Of a DNA stretch of 64,000 nt, positions 58,343 through 64,000 are shown piece after piece. Origin of the DNA: Bacteroidaceae bacterium. Its GTDB lineage: Bacteria; Bacteroidota; Bacteroidia; Bacteroidales; Bacteroidaceae. The stretch covers positions 26,471-90,470 of the forward strand of contig JAFXVN010000016.1 in NCBI GenBank assembly GCA_017524545.1, in the 5' to 3' direction. The notes below the pieces were generated by a model, which made no database searches, had not been told where the DNA came from, and saw nothing but the letters and a program-made list of their open reading frames with translations. Numbering within the stretch: the stretch's first letter is position 1; each line of letters begins with the position of its first letter. Both the position numbers and the translations under genes were made by a program.

Positions 58343-61300
58343 ATGGCAGGACAAGCATTTGGTAAGACATGGTGGGGAAGCGAGTGGCTGAAATCGCTGA
58401 CACATATCGACTACGCGAACCGCATTCCGCGAGGCTCGGCTTACGCAAGGAAGGGAGCGGTCAGGAGCATTGAAGTGAAGGGAAACCTCATCATGGCAAA
58501 GGTGAGCGGCAGCAGGCCGACACCTTACAAAGTGATGATTCGTGTACCTTTGTTCACGAAGCAACAGACAGAACGGCTGATGAAAGAACTGCTGAAACAG
58601 CCTGCCCTCATATCGAAGTTGCTAAACCGCGAGCTTGACCCAGAAGTGTTCCGAGTAGCCAAGCGCGTATGGTTGAGCCTGTTCCCCGAGCGTTGGAGCG
58701 ACCTCGACATGAAGTGCTCTTGTCCCGACTGGGCTGTGCCGTGCAAACATCTGGCGGCTGTCATCTACATGATGAGCCGCGAGATTGACAACGACCCGTT
58801 CCTGGTGTTCTCCATGCACGGCGTGAACCTTCTGGAGGAATTGCGGCAGCGCGGACTCACCATCGACCGACAGGAGATAATGGAAGTGCCGGAAATGGCA
58901 TCGCTGATGGAAAAGAAAAGCCCCCTCCCCGCTCCCCCTTTGGGGGAGTGCTTTGTAGCGGCGGGGCAATGGGATAGAGGCACTCTGGACTTCTCCCATC
59001 TTCAGAACCTCACATCGGCTCTTCCCGGACTGCTGGCAAAGGAGCCTGTGTTCTACACAAAAGGCGATTTCCAGCAGAAGTATGCTGCGGAGGTGGCGCG
59101 AATGGCACGCGAGGCTGAACGTATCTTGGCGGGGAAAAGGGAATTGCAAACCACATTGGGCGTACTGCCAAATGGAGACATCCGGCGTGGTGATGCGGTG
59201 CGCCTGACGATGGATGCTAACCTGACGATGGAACAGGCATACCTGTTCGAGGGCAAGACAGACAGCCGCCCCCGCCCCTACAACGACGAGTTCCTTGTGT
59301 CACTCATGCAGCTGCCCGAAGACTATCTGTCCGATTACGACCCAAGCATTGCCTCCCTTCACCAGGCTCTGCTCTGCGCTTTGCAGTTGCTGGCACACGG
59401 TGCCATTGTTCCGCAGATTGTGCATCTTCCGTTGGGAAGTTACGCCGTCCGCTGGCTGCCAACCAAATTAGACAAGGAAGTGGCTCGCATTGTGGAGCAG
59501 CTCGAAACGCTATTGCCCGATGACTTGCTGCAAGCCCGCTTCGGAAAAGCGAAACTGACGAAACCTGTTCAGCATCAAGCAGAGCATCTGTTGGCTCATT
59601 TGTTCAGCCGCCTCATCCCTAAACTTTCTGCCAAATCGACAGACGACCCCATTCATACCCTCTTCTTTAAGGACGAGCCAAGACGCTTCGACCGCGTTGG
59701 CGAGACATCCGTCCCTGGCAACATCCGCTCATGGACTGACCGTTTCTTCCTGACCGAGCGCGAGTATGCTCCCTCTCTGTTGATAGACGAGGACGGGGAA
59801 TATGGCTTCCGCTTGGATGTAGCAGTGGAAATGGATGGCGAGCAAGTGCGCTTGCGGGAGATACTCTCCAACGCCGCCTACGAAGCGTCGCGCTTTGTCA
59901 TCCTGCGCGAACTCTCTCTGCTTGCCTCGCTCATACCCGGCATGGACTTCTACATCAACAGCTCGTGCGCGGCACCCATCCGCTTCACGCTTTCCGAGTT
60001 CACGCCGTTCCTGCTCGCCAGTATTCCTGCCATTCGGTTGCTGGGCGTAAAAGTAATGTTGCCCAAGTCGCTGCAAGACATCATCCGCCCGAAGGTGAGC
60101 ATGAAGCTCTCGAAGAAGCAGACCGACGGCAAGACCTACCTGCGCCTCGATGAGATGCTGCAATTCGACTGGCAAGTGGCACTTGGCGACAAGCACATTA
60201 CGCCCTCGGAGTTCGAGCAACTGACGCGCCGCGCCACTGGTCTCATCCGCTTCAAGCAACAATACATCTACGTCAACGAACAGGACATAGAACGCCTGCG
60301 GAAAGCATTCGAAGGCAGCCGCCCAATGACTGCCGCTCAGATGCTACAGGCAGCACTCACCGAGAGCTACGACCGTGCGCCCATCGTGCTGACGGACGAA
60401 GTGCGCCAGTTGATACGGCAACTGACGGAACAAGCCGAAATTCCTGTGCCAGAGAGCATCCGCGCCACCCTGCGACCTTACCAGGAACGAGGCTTCTCGT
60501 GGATGTACCGCAACTTCCGCATCGGCTTCGGCAGCATCATAGCCGACGACATGGGTCTGGGAAAAACGCTGCAGGTCATCACCCTGCTGCAAAAGCTGAA
60601 AGACGACGGCATACTTCTCCCCTCTTCTGGAGGGGCTGGGGGAGGCTCTGCACTGGTCGTTGTTCCCACGGGTCTCGTCACCAACTGGCAGGCAGAAATC
60701 GAACGCTTCGCTCCACAGCTCTCCGTCTTCACCTATCATGGCTCCTGGCGTAGTCTGAAAGAGTTCAAGGACACCGACATCCTGCTGACCACCTACGGCG
60801 TGCTCCGCTCCGATGCCGCCAAGCTGAAGAAACTCTCCTGGCTGGCCGTCATCATCGACGAGGCACAGAACATCAAGAATGCTGACACTGCACAAAGCAA
60901 AGCTGTACGCTCCATTCCTGCCAAGCTGCATATCGCCATAAGCGGCACACCTGTAGAGAACCGTCTCTCCGAGTTTTGGTCCATCATGGACTTCGCCAAC
61001 CAGAGCTATCTTGGTTCTGCAAAGGGCTTCAAAGAGGAGTTTGCCAATCCCATCCAACGACAGGGCGACCAGCAGGTGGCAGACCGCTTCCGTCGCATCA
61101 CGGCTCCCTTCCTCTTGCGCCGACTGAAGAGCGACAAGTCCATCATCAGCGACCTGCCCGACAAGATAGAGCAGAATGAACTGGCATTGCTGACGAAACG
61201 GCAAGCTGCACTCTATCACGAGACGCTCGAACAAGCTATGCAGGCCATCGAAGGCATCGAACTGGCCGACCACAAGTCACTCTTCGTGCGGCAGGGATTG

Positions 61301-61903
61301 GTGCTCCAGATGATTCTCGCCCTAAAGCAGATATGCAACCATCCTGCCCTCTTCCTGAAGAACGGCGACTTCAACCCGGAGCTGTCGGGCAAGACAGAAA
61401 TGCTGCTATCGCTGCTGGAGTCCATCGTGGAGAGCGGACAGAAGGTGCTTGTCTTTACCCAGTTCCGCGAAATGGGCGACATGCTCCGGCAGATGATAGA
61501 GGCGCGGCTGGGCGAGTGCCCCCTCTTCCTTCACGGCGGATGCAGCATCAAGGAACGTCAGACGATGGTGGAGCGTTTCCAGCAGAACCCTCGCGGCGAC
61601 CAGATATTCCTCCTCTCGCTGAAAGCTGCCGGCACTGGCCTCAACCTCACCGCTGCTAACCACGTCATCCACTACGACCTCTGGTGGAATCCTGCCGTCG
61701 AAGCCCAGGCCACCGACCGCGCCTACCGCATCGGTCAGCACCAGAATGTCCTCGTCCACCGCTTCATCACCCAGAACACCTTCGAGGAGCGCATCGACCG
61801 CATGATTCAAGACAAACGCCACCTCGCCGATATGACTGTTGCCAGTGACGAAAGCTGGATTGGCAAACTGAGCAATAGCGAACTGCGGGAGATTTTCAGA
61901 TAA
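58343..61903 (+). CDS. SWIM zinc-finger SNF2-family helicase
   Basis: 1186 aa. An N-terminal SWIM finger CSCPDWAVPCKHLAAVIY (about 125-142) is followed by a long all-helical region, then the SNF2 ATPase: DDMGLGKTLQ (Walker A, about 735), VIIDEAQNIKN (Walker B), GTPVENRLSEFWSIMDFAN, and the helicase C-terminal half with FTQFREMG, SLKAAGTGLNLTAANHVIHY and ATDRAYRIGQ. Two REP-like elements are translated in frame (residues about 193-204 and 758-768), the second between motifs I and Ia. Bacterial SWIM/SNF2 proteins act on RNAP or on DNA in repair or defence; the role here is open. Confidence 0.9.
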   Translation: MAGQAFGKTWWGSEWLKSLTHIDYANRIPRGSAYARKGAVRSIEVKGNLIMAKVSGSRPTPYKVMIRVPLFTKQQTERLMKELLKQPALISKLLNRELDPEVFRVAKRVWLSLFPERWSDLDMKCSCPDWAVPCKHLAAVIYMMSREIDNDPFLVFSMHGVNLLEELRQRGLTIDRQEIMEVPEMASLMEKKSPLPAPPLGECFVAAGQWDRGTLDFSHLQNLTSALPGLLAKEPVFYTKGDFQQKYAAEVARMAREAERILAGKRELQTTLGVLPNGDIRRGDAVRLTMDANLTMEQAYLFEGKTDSRPRPYNDEFLVSLMQLPEDYLSDYDPSIASLHQALLCALQLLAHGAIVPQIVHLPLGSYAVRWLPTKLDKEVARIVEQLETLLPDDLLQARFGKAKLTKPVQHQAEHLLAHLFSRLIPKLSAKSTDDPIHTLFFKDEPRRFDRVGETSVPGNIRSWTDRFFLTEREYAPSLLIDEDGEYGFRLDVAVEMDGEQVRLREILSNAAYEASRFVILRELSLLASLIPGMDFYINSSCAAPIRFTLSEFTPFLLASIPAIRLLGVKVMLPKSLQDIIRPKVSMKLSKKQTDGKTYLRLDEMLQFDWQVALGDKHITPSEFEQLTRRATGLIRFKQQYIYVNEQDIERLRKAFEGSRPMTAAQMLQAALTESYDRAPIVLTDEVRQLIRQLTEQAEIPVPESIRATLRPYQERGFSWMYRNFRIGFGSIIADDMGLGKTLQVITLLQKLKDDGILLPSSGGAGGGSALVVVPTGLVTNWQAEIERFAPQLSVFTYHGSWRSLKEFKDTDILLTTYGVLRSDAAKLKKLSWLAVIIDEAQNIKNADTAQSKAVRSIPAKLHIAISGTPVENRLSEFWSIMDFANQSYLGSAKGFKEEFANPIQRQGDQQVADRFRRITAPFLLRRLKSDKSIISDLPDKIEQNELALLTKRQAALYHETLEQAMQAIEGIELADHKSLFVRQGLVLQMILALKQICNHPALFLKNGDFNPELSGKTEMLLSLLESIVESGQKVLVFTQFREMGDMLRQMIEARLGECPLFLHGGCSIKERQTMVERFQQNPRGDQIFLLSLKAAGTGLNLTAANHVIHYDLWWNPAVEAQATDRAYRIGQHQNVLVHRFITQNTFEERIDRMIQDKRHLADMTVASDESWIGKLSNSELREIFR
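58920..58953. repeat. REP-like element inside the SNF2 gene
   Basis: GCCCCCTCCCCGCTCCCCC, then TTTGGGGGAG; translated as SPLPAPPLGEC. Confidence 0.8.
60617..60646. repeat. REP-like element inside the SNF2 ATPase core
   Basis: TCCCCTCTTCTGGAGGGG, then CTGGGGGAGGC; translated as LPSSGGAGGGS. Confidence 0.8.
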
Positions 61904-61970
61904 TCAAAATAATTTGCAAACTACTCATGGGTCAATTGCAGACGACACGGGACAGAAAAGCAGCAAGAAA

Positions 61971-62081
61971 GTGAGGTTTTCGGCATTTAGGGCAATGAAA
62001 ACAGTGAGGTTTTCGGCAAAAGCAGGCAACTTTGTGAGATTTTCGGCATTTTCCTATGTTTGAATAGTGAGATTTTCGGCA
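61971..62081 (+). promoter_or_regulatory. four spaced GTGAGRTTTTCGGCA sites upstream of the DUF4143 ATPase gene
   Basis: Sites at 61971-61985, 62004-62018, 62034-62048 and 62067-62081, 30-33 bp apart (start to start), ending just before the TAACTTTG promoter at 62090. The 15-bp core is identical in sites 1 and 2, and one G-to-A change marks sites 3 and 4. The spacing is about three helical turns. Confidence 0.65.
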
Positions 62082-62089
62082 AAAACATA

Positions 62090-62097
62090 TAACTTTG
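62090..62097 (+). promoter_or_regulatory. TAnnTTTG promoter of the DUF4143 ATPase gene
   Basis: TAACTTTG, 33 bp before the ATG at 62131. Confidence 0.6.
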
Positions 62098-62130
62098 CCG
62101 CATAGAAACACGAAATCAAACTATAAGGAA

Positions 62131-63471
62131 ATGGGAGAAAGAATCTTCAGACGTAAGCTGTATGACAAGATGCTTCGATGGAAGCAGGAACGGCAGGGCC
62201 GTACCGCGCTGCTCATCAAGGGAGCCAGACGTGTAGGAAAATCTACGCTTGCCGAGGAATTTGCCAAGCATGAATACGAGTCGTACATCCTTATTGATTT
62301 TACAGAAACCTCCAAAGAGGTAAGGGACTTGTTCGATGACATATCAAACCTTGACGATTTGCTCTTTCAGTTGCAATTCCATTTCCAGAAAAGACTCACG
62401 CCCCGAAAGTCTGTCATCATCTTTGATGAAGTGCAGAACTGCCCGATGGCACGGCAGGCAATCAAGAAACTGGTGAAGGACGGACGCTACGACTATATCG
62501 AAACAGGCTCACTAATCTCCATCAAGAAGCACACACAGGATATCCGAATCCCAAGCGAGGAAACGCGACTGACACTCTATCCGATGGACTATGAAGAGTT
62601 CAAATGGGCATTGGGTGATGAGGTCACTATACTGATGTTGCGTGAGGCTTTTGATGCAAAACGTCATTTTGGCGACACCTTGACAAGGAAACTGCTGCGC
62701 GACTTCAGGCTTTACATGCTAATAGGCGGTATGCCGCAGGCTGTAAGCGCATATCTTGACACCAACAACCTGACAGCAGTGGATGACGTGAAGAGGGAAA
62801 TCATAGAACTCTATGCCGATGACTTCCGAAAGATTGACCCGACGGGAAAGGCGACAAGGATGTTCTATGCCATTCCCGGACAACTGGGCAAAAACGCTTC
62901 AAGATACCAGTTTTCGAGTATTATAGAGCAGGGGAAGCAAGACAGGCTGGACGAGCTGGTACAGGACATGGAGGATTCGCAAGTCGTGCTTCTGTCCCAT
63001 CATGCCAACGACCCTAATGTAGGGATGTCGCTTCACGCGGACTCCAACAGATACAAGATGTTCTTGAACGACACGGGGCTTTTCGTCACGCTCGCTTTCA
63101 GAGACAAGGACATCACAGAGAACGTCATCTACCAGAAACTGCTTACAGACAAGCTGTCGGCAGACCTCGGCTATGTCTATGAAAACGTCGTGGCACAGAT
63201 GCTAAGAGCCGCAGGTAACGAGCTGTTTTATCATACCTGGCCTACGGAAAGCGGTAAGCACAACTATGAGATAGACTTCCTGCTTTCGCGCGGAAACAAG
63301 ATTTGTCCAATAGAAGTCAAGTCCTCCGGGTACAAGAGCCATGCCTCGCTCGATGCCTTCTACAGAAAGTTCCCCGACAGAATCTCGCACCGATACCTTG
63401 TATATACAAAGGACATGAGAAAAGATGCAGACATACAGATGGTGCCAGTCTTCCTGACAATGTTCCTCTAA
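62131..63471 (+). CDS. AAA+ ATPase with DUF4143 domain
   Basis: 446 aa from ATG 62131; the TTG at 62095 overlaps the promoter. Walker A LIKGARRVGKSTLAEEF (about 29-45), Walker B SVIIFDEVQNCP (about 96), arginine-finger region ETGSLISIKK. The C-terminal DUF4143 half ends in a PD-(D/E)xK-like segment (NYEIDFLLSRGNKICPIEVK). Such genes are very frequent and variable in Bacteroidales. Four repeated sites lie upstream, suggesting autoregulation. Confidence 0.88.
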   Translation: MGERIFRRKLYDKMLRWKQERQGRTALLIKGARRVGKSTLAEEFAKHEYESYILIDFTETSKEVRDLFDDISNLDDLLFQLQFHFQKRLTPRKSVIIFDEVQNCPMARQAIKKLVKDGRYDYIETGSLISIKKHTQDIRIPSEETRLTLYPMDYEEFKWALGDEVTILMLREAFDAKRHFGDTLTRKLLRDFRLYMLIGGMPQAVSAYLDTNNLTAVDDVKREIIELYADDFRKIDPTGKATRMFYAIPGQLGKNASRYQFSSIIEQGKQDRLDELVQDMEDSQVVLLSHHANDPNVGMSLHADSNRYKMFLNDTGLFVTLAFRDKDITENVIYQKLLTDKLSADLGYVYENVVAQMLRAAGNELFYHTWPTESGKHNYEIDFLLSRGNKICPIEVKSSGYKSHASLDAFYRKFPDRISHRYLVYTKDMRKDADIQMVPVFLTMFL

Positions 63472-63532
63472 ACCCTATAAACCACAGTGTACCCGCAAAC
63501 ACACGAATAATTCCTAAATAACCAACAAAGTT

Positions 63533-64000
63533 ATGAAACAAACTTCACTTACATTAATACTTGCTACGATTTTGATGCTGATTGTTAGTACACCATCAGC
63601 CAACGCACAAAAGGTCGTACTCCACATGACAGGCAATAAGACATTCGAGTGCAACATCTCGGAATTGGACAGCATTTCCTTTGACGATGCCACGGATGGG
63701 AATGTGAAATTCGTCCTGCAAAGCAACCAAACCTCAACAACACGAAGCCCCGAAGACAGCAACGACCATACGCAAGGCACAGCGAACGAGTACAAGGTGA
63801 ACACGGCCAGAGTCTATCTCTTTGACAGCAACACCAAATTGTTCGTAAAGACATTTTCACTGACAAACATCACCCAGGCTGGCAGCGATGAGAACTACAA
63901 CATAAAGTACACAGCAGACAAGGTGAAAGTCCCCCAAGGGAAATTTGACATCTTTGTTGTCGCCAACACCGACCGCGTGATTGACAAGGACACGGAAGAG
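63533..64000 (+). CDS. FimA/Mfa-like fimbrillin, N-terminal part cut by window edge
   Basis: 156 codons without a stop. Signal peptide MKQTSLTLILATILMLIVST (cleavage after about 25). VVLHMTGNKTFECNISELDS and NEYKVNTARVYLFDSNTKLF, then VPQGKFDIFVVANTD resemble the N-terminal beta-sandwich of Bacteroidetes pilins (P. gingivalis FimA/Mfa1 type). The first cysteine is at about residue 39, so the lipoprotein form seen in some members is not evident. Confidence 0.65.
   Translation, partial: MKQTSLTLILATILMLIVSTPSANAQKVVLHMTGNKTFECNISELDSISFDDATDGNVKFVLQSNQTSTTRSPEDSNDHTQGTANEYKVNTARVYLFDSNTKLFVKTFSLTNITQAGSDENYNIKYTADKVKVPQGKFDIFVVANTDRVIDKDTEE

Overview
The window looks like the chromosome of a Bacteroidales bacterium, most likely of the Prevotella group. 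Many genes are preceded by the Bacteroidetes-type promoter element TAnnTTTG. Other lineage signs are an aryl-polyene (flexirubin-like) lipid cluster, Omp28-like and DUF6029 proteins, a DUF4290 gene, carboxynorspermidine decarboxylase and a FimA/Mfa-like pilin. No rRNA is present and only one tRNA (Lys, UUU) was found.

Layout. 1-4.4 kb: end of an aryl-polyene biosynthesis cluster on the minus strand (two ketosynthases, ACP, acyltransferase, methyltransferase, a small secreted protein). 4.4-5.0 kb: tRNA-Lys with a duplicated 3' end and terminator, then a dispersed repeat. 5-13.4 kb: housekeeping genes (AI-2E-type exporter, tdk, rsmI, hflX, class I fumarase) plus a REP-associated tyrosine transposase (RAYT). 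13.4-18.8 kb: an exported thiol-redox operon (TlpA-like protein, DUF6029 outer-membrane protein, two Omp28-like CxxC proteins, one further secreted protein). 19-24.3 kb: Gly/Ser-rich secreted protein, nspC, PCMD-like protein, nadD-gmk-yicC. 24.3-32.1 kb: a lower-GC defence island with an internally deleted DUF1016 nuclease gene, a divergent tracrRNA, cas9-cas1-cas2 (type II-C), and a II-C array of 16 full repeats plus one truncated repeat that runs into a single complete type I-C repeat. 32-49 kb: mostly core genes (lysoplasmalogenase, D-Ala-D-Ala carboxypeptidase, NUDIX, RhuM, tsaB, DUF4290, murA, rimM, dxr, rseP, cca, ispG). 48.8-54.7 kb: accessory genes (antitoxin/zeta-toxin pair, Crp/Fnr remnant, ECF sigma/anti-sigma operon, purE, DUF1016 genes). 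54.7-64 kb: PAP2 phosphatase, rpoN, rmuC, a SWIM/SNF2 helicase, a DUF4143 ATPase with four upstream repeated sites, and the start of a fimbrillin-like gene.

Three themes run through the window. (1) About 18 GC-rich palindromic REP-like elements are scattered through it. Several lie in frame inside housekeeping genes (cca, rpoN, tsaB, the SNF2 helicase) or form their C-termini (tdk, rsmI, tsaB, dxr), and a RAYT is present. (2) Several accessory genes keep both ends but have lost the middle: DUF1016 twice, a BRO/DinD-like gene and a Crp/Fnr gene. (3) The CRISPR locus is complete on paper (catalytic Cas9 residues, tracrRNA with terminator, leader promoter), and its distal end is fused to a remnant of a different CRISPR type.
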